A stretch of DNA of 64,000 nt from Ulva prolifera (Eukaryota; Chlorophyta; Ulvophyceae; Ulvales; Ulvaceae). Location: positions 186,001 through 250,000 of the forward strand of contig CM041196.1 of the NCBI GenBank assembly GCA_023078555.1. The letters run 5' to 3'. Position numbers and translations under genes: made by a program. A model generated the notes under the pieces. That model saw only the letters and a program-made list of their open reading frames with translations, was not told the DNA's origin and did not search any database. Below, one piece after another: positions 36,514 to 47,460 of this stretch; positions within the stretch are counted from its first letter, which is position 1; every line of letters begins with the position of its first letter.

Positions 36514-38572
36514 CCGGCGGCTGCAGCTGTGCTGCGGCTCCCAGGCTTTGTGCCCCTTCCTCATGGCAGGGTGTCGCGCAGCTCTGTACAGCGGAGGACC
36601 TTGGCTTGCATGTGTACATGTGGGGGATCGGCAATTGATTGGGTTGGATAGGGCGGTCTGGCCGGGTCCGACGGAGGCTACAGGCGCGCGCTAGCTGCAT
36701 ACGGTGACTGTGCAAATCGCGCGGGGGCACGTGCGATGGCATAGTATTCTATCTGTAGAACATATAGCATGTCGTCAATCGTTTCCACTTCTGACTGTGT
36801 CCTGCCACCGCATCGCCGACACCCCTGGCCCGCCGGAGCGCGCCGCGCTGACACAGCCCTGACGGCGGTGGTGGCGGCATGCAGGGAGCGGCGCAACGTC
36901 GCGCTGACGCTGGTGGACAACGACGAGGTCATCCACACGCTGCAGTCGCTCGTCGGCGCCGTGCTGCACACCGTCGCGGCCTTCGCGTACCTCGCGCTCC
37001 TCGGCGTCCACATCGCGCACCTCCTCATCTCCCTCTCCTCCGCTGGCCTCGCGTTTGTGTTTGTCTTTGGCAACAACCTGCGCACCGTGTACGAGAGCCT
37101 CGTGTTCCTGTTCATGATCCGGCCGTACCAGGTCGGCGACTGCATCCGCTTCAAGGGCGAGCTGCACTGGGTGCGCAACTTTGGGCTGCTCACGACGCAG
37201 TTCACGCGCTTCGACGGCTGCCGCATCTGGGTGCGCCTCGGCCCTCTGGTTCAGGAATTCTGGAGCTGCGTATGAGGCTCATGCGAGGTTGCCGTCTACC
37301 AGAAAGTGTGCATGTGCTCTGAGGCAGTATATGCCTGGGTCACAGCAGTTCGGGGTCCGACTGTTGCTGGCGAGTCTGTTAAGCAGGTCTAGGCCTGGCC
37401 GTGCAAGCTGCGATGCGCTTGCACCGCCGTGCCGCTTGCGGTGGAGGGCATGCAGCTGAGCGCGCACCCACGTGCCCCTGCAGCGTCCGGTGACGTGGCC
37501 ACATGTGCCGAGCACTTCGGCGCAGCGGCGGTGGTGCCGCGTTGCGCACATGGAGCCTGACTCGCGCGGCCGTCAAAACACTGCGTTCGGCTGTGTTTTT
37601 GTCGGTGCGCGCGCCAGCAGACGTGCTGCGCGCATGCTGCAGATTCCGAACGAGGGCCTGATGCGCTCCGAGATCACGAACCTGTCGCAGTCCGGCAAGC
37701 TGCGCGTGCGCGCCGACTTTGAGGCCGACGCGTCGGGCATCACGCCCGAGCTCTGCGAGGAGCTCGCAGAGCGCCTGCTCGCGATGATGGAGGCCCCGGA
37801 CACGCAGCACCTCTTCTCAACCGACTTTGAGCCCCTCTGCCACATCGAGCACCTCTGCGACCCCCTCAAGTACAAGGCAAGCCCCCCTCCCTGCGCGATG
37901 CGATGCCTCGTGCTGCCGAATGTGCCGCGTGTTTTCGTGCCGTACTTCTGCTGACGGGGCCTGCCTTGCGGGCAGGGCATGCCCCTCGACTGAGGTGGTG
38001 CAGGATGGGGGGTGCGAGCAGCCCTGCGGCAACGAGCCTTTCGCTGGGGCGTGCTCCGCCGCTGTGTTGCGCTGGTTCTGGCACATCTCCGCGAGGGCCC
38101 CAAAGCTGTCCCCCGTGTTGGCTTGGACCAAGCCAGCGAAACAGGGTGCCCTGCAGACAACGCACGCCCGCACAGCCGTCACCTGTGTGCCTCTGTGCAA
38201 TCACAGCGGGCGCAGTGGAGCAGCGTACAGCGAGACCTCAGCATCTGCTCCGATTGTGCCGTGCCCTGCATGATGGCTTAATGGGGTTTGGGTGTGCCAG
38301 GCGGTGCGAGAAGGCGTGGCCGTGCCCATCCACCTCCAGCGCCCGGAACGTCATGCTGCGGCACGCCTCCAGGCACTTGCGACACCACCGCGCGTTGAGT
38401 GCAGATCGGGCTGTGCTACCAGCTGGCGTGCTGCGGCGAGCAGTATGCGAAGGTGTGGGAGGCCAACGGCCGTGTCAACAGCGTCGTCGGCGCGTGGCTA
38501 CAGGCGCACAACATCGAGCACTGTGCCTCGGTGCAGCCGCTGTACTCGTACAGCAAGAAGAAGATTGCATGA
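33418..38572 (+). CDS. MscS-like mechanosensitive channel B with EF-hand
   Basis: Exons 33418..33569, 34248..34498, 34827..35043, 35445..35663, 36246..36475, 36885..37230, 37643..37876 and 38405..38572. The ATG is not fixed: the first exon listed is open at its 5' end and an earlier exon is needed. Order as in channel A: basic head (LNRSKARRSKEAQLQLRRRI), membrane segments (LAAWLLLAAAVTPAVLAARY and later ones), EF-hand loop DIDGDGFVQEHE, pore helix region (LSSAGLAFVFVFGNNLRTVY) and MscS beta domain (IRPYQVGDCIRFKG, LLTTQFTRFDGCRIW, then IPNEGLMRSEITN). It ends SYSKKKIA with no long tail. Five exons have exactly the lengths of their channel A partners (251, 219, 230, 346 and 168 bases). The seventh listed exon ends at a GC donor (TACAAG|GCAAGC), where channel A uses GT. 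Tension-gated, Ca-binding channel by family; location unknown. Confidence 0.87.
35786..35960 (+). repeat. Intronic minisatellite with CA-rich arms
   Basis: Four copies of TGTCGTTCACGATGACAMCG start at 35786, 35840, 35884 and 35938 (spacing 54, 44, 54), separated by CACGCACACACAC-type stretches and TCAGCATG. It lies in an intron of channel B. Each unit contains CGTTCACGATGACA, which has weak internal dyad symmetry. Confidence 0.9.
36483..36510 (+). repeat. 28-base poly-C tract in an intron
   Basis: A pure run of 28 C begins seven bases after the exon end at 36475 in channel B, close to the 5' splice site rather than the acceptor. Confidence 0.9.
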
Positions 38573-39400
38573 GCATGCGTGCTTCACAGGAGGTGGTGTG
38601 CGCGCGGTGCAGCGCCACACCACCTCCTGACGGCGGCCCGCACGCGGCTCCCACATGCGCCCATGTGTGCGGTCGCCGTGGCGTCAGCCAATCGCCACTG
38701 GTGGCACCAATTGCGCACGAGGCAATGCACGTTTGCAGTGCACTTGGCGCCAGGGGGTGAGGAGGTTCTGTCGCAATCCCCCAGCCACGGGCGCACGGCC
38801 ACCTGCTCCAAGGTGCCCCCGGGGCTCTAGGTCATCTTTTCTGTTGACAACATTCGGGCCACGTGGCAGCCCGCTGCTGTTCCTTTCCGTGATACAATTT
38901 CTATCATCCTGTGGTCTGACATGAAAGTTGCAGTGTCGTGTGTGGGGCCTGGCCGTGGGGTGTAGACGGGAGGCCGGTCCTGTGTGTGACATCCCGGCCG
39001 TCAGGTCTGAGGCTGCAGGGGGCCACATGATGCCACTAATGTGCCATTGATGACAAAGGCACAGGCTGTGACTCACTCACATGTGAGTCAAGCAGGCATG
39101 CTGACAGAAATCAAGCAGACAACCAGAGATGAAATTCCTGTTCATGGCCAAGCGATTCCCTGTGGCAAAAGAGACAGTGTGCATTGACTCGCTTTCACCC
39201 GTTGACCCTTCTGTAATCCTTTGCTTTCACTGCAAGTCACTTGGTGAAATACGACATTAAGCACAAGCGTGGAGTTCAATGGAGGCAGGCCACATGTGCA
39301 TGGTGTCTTGAATCAATGATTCAAGACTCTTGATAAAGCGCATGTGTGGTGAAGTGCTTTTGTGTACTTCTGTGATGCACATCCAGGCGCAAGTTTGTTT
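38573..39400. other. 3' flank of channel B, no gene seen
   Basis: GC content falls away from the channel gene. No coherent frame. TGTAA-type words at 39213-39217 are too far from the stop to call a polyadenylation site. Confidence 0.45.
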
Positions 39401-40080
39401 CTTACCAGGTATCACCTGCGTGTTAACACAGAGTGAACATGACTCAGGAACAGTGGATGTGACGACCGATGCAGTGCTGATATGTAATTCTGGTGGCCAT
39501 GCACCGGTGAGAATGACTACGCGCTCGCAGTTGGTGTGCACAGGAAGCAAACATGAGCGCAGTTCCTGCTACCGGTCACTGCATGGAGCGGCATGGGGCC
39601 GCAACTGTGCACCAGAATGACCTCATTGCTGGCAAAGTTTGTATAACGAGATGTTGGCGGTTCCCGGCAGCTTCATTCGCGTCAACTTGGCGGGGAAGTG
39701 CTCGTTGCTTCAGGACCACTGTGGACACCGATACAGCGCCCACATCAGACAATCGAATGGATGTGCTACAAGGAGGAATATAGTTTTTCACGTAGCACCG
39801 TAGGCATCAATTAGACGCGTCGACAGCTTACTCACACCATGGCCCGTCAGCCGTGCCCACATCTTTCATCATCGATCTCACCACTGCGACAGCATGGCAG
39901 ATGCACGAGGCCAGCGGTAATCTTCCTTTGGCCTCTCTACCGTAGATAGCGGCGCGGCGAAGCTGTGCACCAAACTTGCAGCTGTCTGCATCCGTAAAGT
40001 GACAACAACTGGCAGCACGCGTGCCGACAAGGAGCATACGATTGCCGCGACAGGCACGCGCAACTTACTGGAGATGCCCA
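39401..40080 (-). pseudogene. PLAT/LH2-like segments, minus strand
   Basis: At about 39420-39545 the string CERVVILTGAWPPELHISTA followed by SVVTSTVPESCSLCVNTQ fits the PLAT closing half (l.+v.I....W.P..H...a.V.......f.c) and ends at a GTGATA donor. At about 39630-39700 LTRMKLPGTANISLYKL fits the opening GT.aN..LY strand of a repeat. At about 39960-40000 a TDADSCKF string is a weaker opening. The pieces are ordered correctly for a minus-strand gene, but a stop follows the second one directly, so the copy may be broken. Confidence 0.35.
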
Positions 40081-40615
40081 CACGGATTCAGCATGCACTT
40101 GCAGGCAGCCTGGTATTCAACGGGCCGTGCATGGGCAGGGCACTCGAGTCGCAGATTACCCTGCCGCGCCCATCAGTGTTACTGCGCGTGCGAGCCTGTG
40201 CATCACAACCATGTGTACGACTGATATAAGGTGACTCAGCCACAGGCCGGCAGGGATGCCAGGCAGGGATACCTGAGCCCGCTTCCAGCATGCGGGTCAG
40301 ACACAGACCGGCACCTCCAGCATGTGTGCATATCTCAAGTGTGTACAACTACCAAAAATCAGGCGCGGGCAGGGCCACGCAGCGGCGGCCGAGCTGGTGC
40401 TCGCTGCAGCAACAGGGCTGACGTTCCAGAAGGCGCCTAACGCAGCCGGTCACGCGCAGCTGCATGCATCACCAGCGATGGCGGCCGGGCCTGACCCAGC
40501 ACAGCTGAGCTGCGGGCTGTTCTGGAGTCATGGCTTGCTGCGCAATTCACGGGAAACGCCGGCTGTCAAAAGGTCAAAAAGTCCCACACGGGCCGCTGCG
40601 CCGGCAGTACCGGCC

Positions 40616-40648
<33 letters not shown>

Positions 40649-40772
40649 AACGCAGCTACTCTACTATACTGAGCAAAACGGGCAGGCGCCGTGAGGAACG
40701 TTCACAGCCGGGCCGCCCTCAAAGTCCCCCCCAACACAACAACAGCTAGTGGTGGGCCCGGGCGAGCGGTGG
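40081..40772. other. 3' flank of the kinase gene with a 30-base poly-C run
   Basis: No gene is supported. An uninterrupted C run spans 40617-40646. Plus-strand frames at 40320-40670 are Ala/Pro-rich and end in the poly-C, so they were not accepted. Confidence 0.5.
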
Positions 40773-43700
40773 TCACGAGGCGTCGCCGCGTTGGAACCAG
40801 CTCGTCCAGCGGGCCAGCAGCTCCGACATGCTCGGCCGCTCCTCCGGGCGGCGGCTGAGCATCTGGAACAGCGAGTCCTTCATCGCGCCGCTGCTCAGCC
40901 GCGCGCGCACGTCCGAGGCCAGCCGCTGCTCGCTCGGCAGCTTCTTGTCGCCCCGCAGCATCGAAACGACGGACCGCATGCTCGTCTGTGGCTTGAAGTA
41001 CTTCTGCTTCGTCAGCAGCTCCCATATGATCACCTGCTCGCGCAATTTCGGTCAGCATAGCATCGGCAGCGGAGCAAAACATGGCCGCAGCATGCATGTC
41101 TAGCATCCACCCTTTCGTTATGCAGGGCCAGGGCACGGATGACATGCACATGCCATCGCCTCTGGTCTCAGCTGGGCCAGCGTGTGCCAATGACTTGCAG
41201 CCCGTGTGAGCCGGCCGGTGCGGCACATGCGCAGCAAGCGCGCATGCCAGCGGGATGGGGGAGGCGCACCCCAAGGGCCCAGACGTCCGCGGACGGGTCG
41301 GCGAGGATCGTCCGCCGCTTCTCCTTGTACGCGATCACGAGCTCAGGCGGCGCGTAGTAGAGGCTGAAGCTCAGGCCCGCCTCCTCCCCTGCATACATGT
41401 GCTGCTCACCTGCCGCTTCGTCACTGCGAGACACATGCATGAGCAGCGATCGCTCCGGGGTGCCGTTGAGATTCCCGGCACAGCTCCTCCCAAGCTGTGG
41501 TGGGGTAGCCACGGTCGGGCTGTCTGGGGCGCGTGAACACACGCTATAAAATGTAGACGCCAAGCAGCGATCGGCGCCACGGACTCACTCTCAGCAACCC
41601 CGGATGCAGGTGCGTGTGCCACGCAAGCTGCGTGGCTCGGCGTCCAGCAGTGTGGCTGATTGGCCAGCATTGAGGCGCGGAGGGGAGAGCGGGCGCGCAC
41701 CGGTGCGTGCGGCGCAGCCAAAGTCAATCAGCGTCCACGTGTTCTTCGACGGCAGCCAGATGGCGTTGCCGGGCTTGAGATCGCGGTGCACCCACCCAGC
41801 GGCATGCAGCTGCTCGAGCTTCTGTGCGATGTGGATGATCACCTGCATGCATGCGGCGCCGTCAGGGCGTGCACAGGGTGCAGCAAGGCCACACTGATAA
41901 TCACCACAGGCTGAGCCGGAGCAGGCAGCTGCGGCAACCGTGGATGGAGCAACATGGACCAGACATCAGCGTCAGCGAGCAGCAGTGAGTGCGCAGGTAG
42001 ATACGCGAGGCTGGCCGCGAGGCTGTGACAGATATCAAGCCCTCACAGGCATGCCGTAGTGGTGCCAGAGTACTGGGCGCCTCAAGTGGCACACAGGCAC
42101 ACACACTGCGCATACTGAAAGCCAATAGAAGCTGCTACTGCACAGCGCCGCGGCATCCCACACTCTACCTGCCAGCACGTGCATGGCCCAGAGTGCAGCG
42201 CAACTGCGGCGGCCTGTGCCACGCTGGATCTGGCGGGGGCGACCAGGCACGCGAGCCACAGTGTACAGCTGCCACTCCTCGCCGTGCGCATCCCGGCCAC
42301 CGTCGGACCTGCGCGGCGCATGCATGCAAACACGGCGCATTGGCTTCGGCATGCACACACCGCCACCAATGCCGGCAGTACTGTTTGCGCTCTGTGGGCG
42401 GGCATTTCAGCATACGGTGCCCCCTGCCTCTCCGGCAGTGCATGTGCCATGCATGGTGGAGCCAGAGGAGGCGAGCAGCGGATGCGGGGCATACCTGGAG
42501 GGAGGTAAAGAAGTCGGGGGCGGCGCGCGCGACAAAGTCGTCGAGGCTCTCGCCCTTCTCCGTCGCGATCACCGGCGGCAGCGGCATGCGGTTCAGCGGC
42601 GGCGGCATGCACGCGGTCGCCGCGGCACGCTGACACTCGTCGCCGACGATCATCTCAACGGGAGGCATCAGGTCCCGCAGCTCCTGCACCGCAAGGGCCT
42701 CCGTGGGCCGCCGAACTAGCATCGAGCGTCACACGCACGCATGGGTGGAGAACTCGCGCTCGGGGTGACCGCTGAGTCAGGTCAGGCGGCGCCATGCGTA
42801 GCGCCAGCTTTGGAAAGCTGATGACAAGGCGACGCGGGTCGATGGCAGCAGGGGTATGCATCATAGGGCAGGTCGCATAGCAGGGGAGGTGGCGCCCGCA
42901 TGCATGCGGCAGGCGCACCTTGGTGTGGGCGGCCAGGTTCTCTATCTCAAAGGCCTTGGCCGAGAAGATGAACTTCACGGCGTAATGCTTCGCGGCATCC
43001 TCGTTGTGCTGAGCAAACACAACGGCGCCCTGGCCGCCGATCTTGCGGCCGAGGTACGGCGCCAGCCTGCACCAGCAGCCCGCCGTGAGAGGTCTGCGCC
43101 AGCACTGGCGAGGCACGCAACGACTCCTTCATCCCGATCAGAGAGTCCCCCTCGCACAACGAGTCACAGCGCACAAACCAAAACAGTGGGCATCATGCAT
43201 GGAGATGGGCAGTGCGTGGAAGGGGGCACACGCGTCGACCCCTCAGCAGAGGGGCCGCGCCTGGGCAGTGGATGCGTTGAATTGTAGGCACAGGCAGCCG
43301 GTGCAGGACGAAATGCATGCAGGTGGGGTTGCGCACTTCAGGTACCCCAGGAGGAGCCCCCCCCGCTTCGCGAGGATCCAGTCGAGCTGCGCCTTGAGGA
43401 TCTCCCCGGGCTTCGCGTCCGGCGGCAGGCCCGCCGCAAACACGGTGATGCTGCCGCCGGCCTTCGACCAGTCGGTGCGCGTGCGCACGCTGAAGCCGCC
43501 CTCGTCGCCGTCCCCTGACACCCGCGTCACCACCACCCGTTCCGCCGGCAGGTGCTCAATCTCCGTCGCATCCCCCGTCATCGCGCGGTGCATCGGGATG
43601 AACGTCCCCGTCGAGTCGACGCCGCCATACGTCGACCCCTGATACTGGTACGTCTCGGCGTAGGTGGTCGCGCCGATCGTGTGGGCCCCCGCGCCGGTCG

Positions 43701-45305
43701 CCGTTGCCGACGCGTGCGTCTGCGTCAGCGTGCCGTCGGCCACGGCGGCCGCCTTCCAGTCGCTGATTGGCAGAGCGGAGGATGTGCTGATGGCGGGGGA
43801 CCCCGGGGGGGACCACGTCTCGACGGCATCGGCGCGCGGGGAGGCAGGGGGACCGCGCGACGCGGCGAGCAGCTGAGGTGGCGGGCGCGCCAGCGCCTCC
43901 CCCCGCATCATCTCGGACACGGCGAGCTTCTCCTTGTGGTCGGCCCGCCGCCGCTTCCGCAGCAGCAGCAGAGCGGCCAGCGCTGCGGCGCAGATGAGCA
44001 GGAGCACGGCCGCTATGGTGACGCCGGCGATTGCACCACGCCCGAAGCTCGTCGAGCCGCCGTCAGAGACCCCCCCCGGCTCACCCGAGACCTGCCCGAG
44101 GTCCGCGAGCGAACCTATTTGCAGGTCCTCTCCTGCGGCCGGCACTGGCGCAATGGCCTCGCGGGGGGCTGCCGAGGGCAGCTCTGTGCGGCCGGCCCCT
44201 GGCACGGCCGCAGCAGGCCGTGGTGGCTGCGAGACCAGCGGCGCAGGCGGGGGAGCCTGGGCCGTTGGCACCGGAGCAACGGGGATCGGTGCTAACGGGC
44301 TGTCTGCAGCCTGTGCCTGGGGAGGTAGGGCGCACGTGAGGTTTGTGAGGCTGGTGCTCATGCTGACGCTGCTGCACAGTAGAGCATCGACCTCTGCGGT
44401 CGTGTCCGGGGTCTCGCAAGCCTCGACTGCCTTCTGCTGGCACACTTGGGAGTACCGCCCTCGAAAGAAGTCGGTCTCGTCGATGCAGACCTGGCAGCCA
44501 ACGATGTTGAACCATGCGCCATAGCCCGACAGGCATTCCCTGCACCAACAGCAGTGTTGCAAATGCCGAACAGCCATAACAAGCACAGAGTGGGTCGGGC
44601 ACGGAAGCACAGCACTGATGGATGGGCTGGTGGTGTACCTTCGCGCTGTGTTCTCGAGGTACCGTTTCTTTGAACAACTGCTGCTAAAGTCATCTATCTG
44701 GAACGCTTCCAAATAGTCCTCGAGCACATCAAGAGTCAGCACCCCCTGTCGCCGCAGACAGTAGCTCCTAACATCTCCTGGTAGTCTCCTCGTCACGCAA
44801 AACTCCGGAGCCTCCTCTGTGCGTGCGGAGGTGGTGTGAGCAACGACAAAACATATGGACGCGGTGGGCCGAGACGAAGGCGTAGGCACGCGCATCTACC
44901 CAGAATATGCAAAATTGAATGATCAGGAGAATGGGATGCTCGACATGGTACTCGCAGCGTGCCGGGGCGTTCAGGCAGGTGCTGATGCATCGTCCCGCCA
45001 ACCTTTCTGTACGCAACTCTGCTCGCCCGAGCACTGACAGCCCGATCCCAGGCACGACATTTGCCCAAAGATGCGCTATGATGCATCGCACCTTGGCAGG
45101 CCTCTCCACGTGCATCATCTGAAGCGTCGAGACAGCTGTTCGTCTCGGCGACTGCACTGTTGAGCTGCAGAAGAGCTCCTTTCTGCAAGAAATATGATGC
45201 ATTTGCAATACAAATCCCGTCTCTTTCTGCGCAAGCCGTTGTGCCGGTTCCTGCACGTCGAGCAAAGCACGTCATATGCGCTATCAGCAACACATAAGTC
45301 TTCAT
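40773..45305 (-). CDS. Receptor-like protein kinase, single-pass membrane
   Basis: Eight exons (45092..45305, 44639..44816, 43337..44539, 42919..43066, 42495..42683, 41701..41842, 41270..41388, 40773..41033) give 2454 bases, 817 residues. Residues 1 to about 19 form a signal peptide (MKTYVLLIAHMTCFARRAG). The ectodomain to about 205 is Cys-rich (CLDASDDARGEACQ, ECLSGYGAWFNIVGCQVC). A Pro/Ala-rich stalk follows, then one membrane helix at about 298-325 (GVTIAAVLLLICAAALAALL) and a stop-transfer RKRRR. After a 200-residue juxtamembrane region the kinase domain has a glycine loop (GRKIGGQGAVVFA), Lys563 (YAVKF), HRDLKPGN at 663-670, DFG at 684-686, APPE at 704-707 and DVWALG at 726-731, so it looks active. 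The ligand is unknown; I do not recognise the ectodomain. Cytosolic Ser/Thr phosphorylation is expected from the HRDLKPxN type. Confidence 0.88.
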
Positions 45306-46739
45306 GCGCAGCTCTTCAAATGTCGATGCCACAGCTAGAAGACCAGGAGTGCCCCTCCCGCTGATACATGCTCACTTAGTTGGGGAGTACTGTCCTTGCG
45401 TGTGCGGACGTTCGAACGTTCCGACAAGAAACAGGCAGCGCAACAGAACCACTACATCGCAGCTCACATGTTCCATCGTGACAGGAACTGCGGTATGACT
45501 GACAGTAACTCAAAGAGAGTGGTAAGGAATAAACGTAAACCGAGCTCTGGCGCACGCTGTGTGCGCACTCGGTGCATGCCAACAGCACACAAACAGCCGG
45601 CGGGCACCTTGCATGTCTGATGGCAAGGAAAACTTACCTACTCGCTGGCTGCTCGGGGCAGACATCGTCAAAACCTTGTCGCGAGGCTGATCATCGGCTC
45701 CAGTTACGCCATTGTGCTTCAATGTTTTTGTATCGAACAGACTCCATGTGCCCCTGCACTACCGGAAAATAGAATACATCTCGTCAATGCTTGCCTTTGT
45801 CAAGTTAATGATGAGATACTCGCTTCCAACACCAAATGCGAGCCTGTGCGCTGTGCCCCTCTGGTCACTGGTTCGTGGCGCAAAGGCGCTGCACACACAC
45901 AGTGCAGGTGATGCCGCGGAATGGCCTCACACCCGGATTGCTCCCAATTCACTTCAATCGCTTCAGTAGATGGTTCTAACATGCTTTCGGTAAATGTTCG
46001 AAGCTCGTTGGTTATCAGGCAAGTCCCAAGCTTACTGTTCACGCCTGCCTGCATCCATCACAGCAGCGGCGTGGTACAAGGACGCCGTTCGTGGTTCCTG
46101 TCTCGCGTTTGAATTTCATGTTCACATGTGTCTCATGCGAATGTTCAGCTACTTTCAGGTCTGTCTCTCACGTCATGACTACGATCAGTAGTGCATCTTG
46201 GCACCGGTGACGCGATGAAATCGGGGACCCAGTGGGCGTTCGTATAACGCGGTAAACCTGCTTGGCGCTCTTCAGTTCACCGTGTTGCATCCCTGCACGT
46301 GTCTGAAGAGCCGTTGTGCCTCGGCGTGGGGCCTGTGTATTGCCCAACCTGCGCTCAAGTCTGCAACGCGCACAGAATTTCGTGCAGACCCGGTTCTCGC
46401 TGCGTACTCATGTGTGTGTGCTATGGGATCAAAGCTGCCCATGCGGGCACGTTTGAGGCATCCGACAAGTCATACAGTGCAAGAACGTCCGCAGTCATCG
46501 CCTGGTGTGCTCATCGCGAAATGTCGACGTGTTGGAGCGAGTCGGTTGCCACGCAGGCCCAGTATGCCGCAGCACCGTTGCCGTGATCAGTGGAGATCGA
46601 CCGAGGCAGAAGTGCCGGAGCCGACCGAGGCAGAAGTGCATCAGACATACTAAATCCATCTCGCCTTTCGTTTTTGCTTACAGTGGAGATTCCATGTGCC
46701 CTATTCGCCGCTGAGCACGCTGCAATGTGTTGCGCCTGC
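45306..46739. other. Gene-poor upstream region of the kinase
   Basis: Lower GC, short frames. A minus-strand stretch at about 45780-45860 (FGVGSEYLIINLTKASIDEM) has coding-like character but no family was recognised. A 21-base unit (ACCGAGGCAGAAGTG core) is repeated twice at about 46597-46640. Confidence 0.35.
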
Positions 46740-47010
46740 GCATCAATCGCTACAAGTTATGTTAATAGCTTCAAATCTGCATGTGCTGGTGCTGTCACAA
46801 TCCACGTCTGCCGCAGGTTTACATAGCGCGTCAAGGTGACCGGTGCATTTGCAGAGCCATGACCTGGCGGAGGAAGCAGGTAATCCGGCCATGCCACTTC
46901 CTCTCATATCCCCGAGCTCCATCCTGCCGAGGCTTCGATACGAGTGACCATGAATCTTGTGCCAGTGAGTCAGGTTGCCATGGTTGTTGCTGCCTGCTAA
47001 GTGCATTGCT
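46740..47010 (-). pseudogene. PLAT-like fragment, minus strand
   Basis: The string LTHWHKIHGHSYRSLGRMEL followed by GDMRGSGMAG fits the D.F.I....LG.l..l..g.GSG part of a PLAT repeat. Flanking exons were not found. Confidence 0.25.
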
Positions 47011-47189
47011 CAGTGGCATGATCATGCCATATCATGATGTCTCCCATCAGAAACCCATGAGGCCTGACGGGCTCGATCGCAGAATTGACCCAGGCGGCCA
47101 TCACGAAAGTCCTGACATGCTCAGGTATTCACCCCTGTGAGCCCCATGACAGCAAACTTCACGGTGTTAGGCTCATTCGAACCTACAAG

Positions 47190-47460
47190 ACCAATGGGTC
47201 CAATGAGTTGAGGACGGTCTAAAAGCTGCCCCCTCCGTGTCACGAGGTCATGGGTTCGATTCTGCGTGCGCTTTGGGGAATCAACACGGCCGTACGTGAC
47301 CACCTCGCTGAGCACAGGAGGAGGCCCTGTGAGTTGTGCACGGTCGTCTGAGGGGGGTTTCCAGGTGGTTTACCCCTTCGGCAGATGTGGTCCCGTTAAC
47401 TTGCAGTCGTCAATGTCCAATAGGATACGGCTCAGTAAATTCAGATTTACTCTTACTTTA
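47190..47460 (+). mobile_element. Possible tRNA-derived SINE
   Basis: A stretch resembling an internal Pol III promoter: an A-box-like CCAATGAGTTGAGGACGG near 47197 and a B box GGTTCGATTC at 47253-47262 inside GAGGTCATGGGTTCGATTCT, about 60 bases apart as in tRNA genes. No cloverleaf forms, so it is not a tRNA. A unique body follows, ending in a short TTTACTCTTACTTTACTTTA tail. Target duplications were not found. Confidence 0.35.

Noticed and set aside
43552..44524. Long plus-strand frames opposite the receptor kinase
   Set aside because: They are complements of the kinase exon; the minus frame has a signal peptide, membrane helix and matching splice phases.
47190..47300. Functional tRNA gene
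   Set aside because: The A and B boxes are present but acceptor and anticodon stems do not pair.
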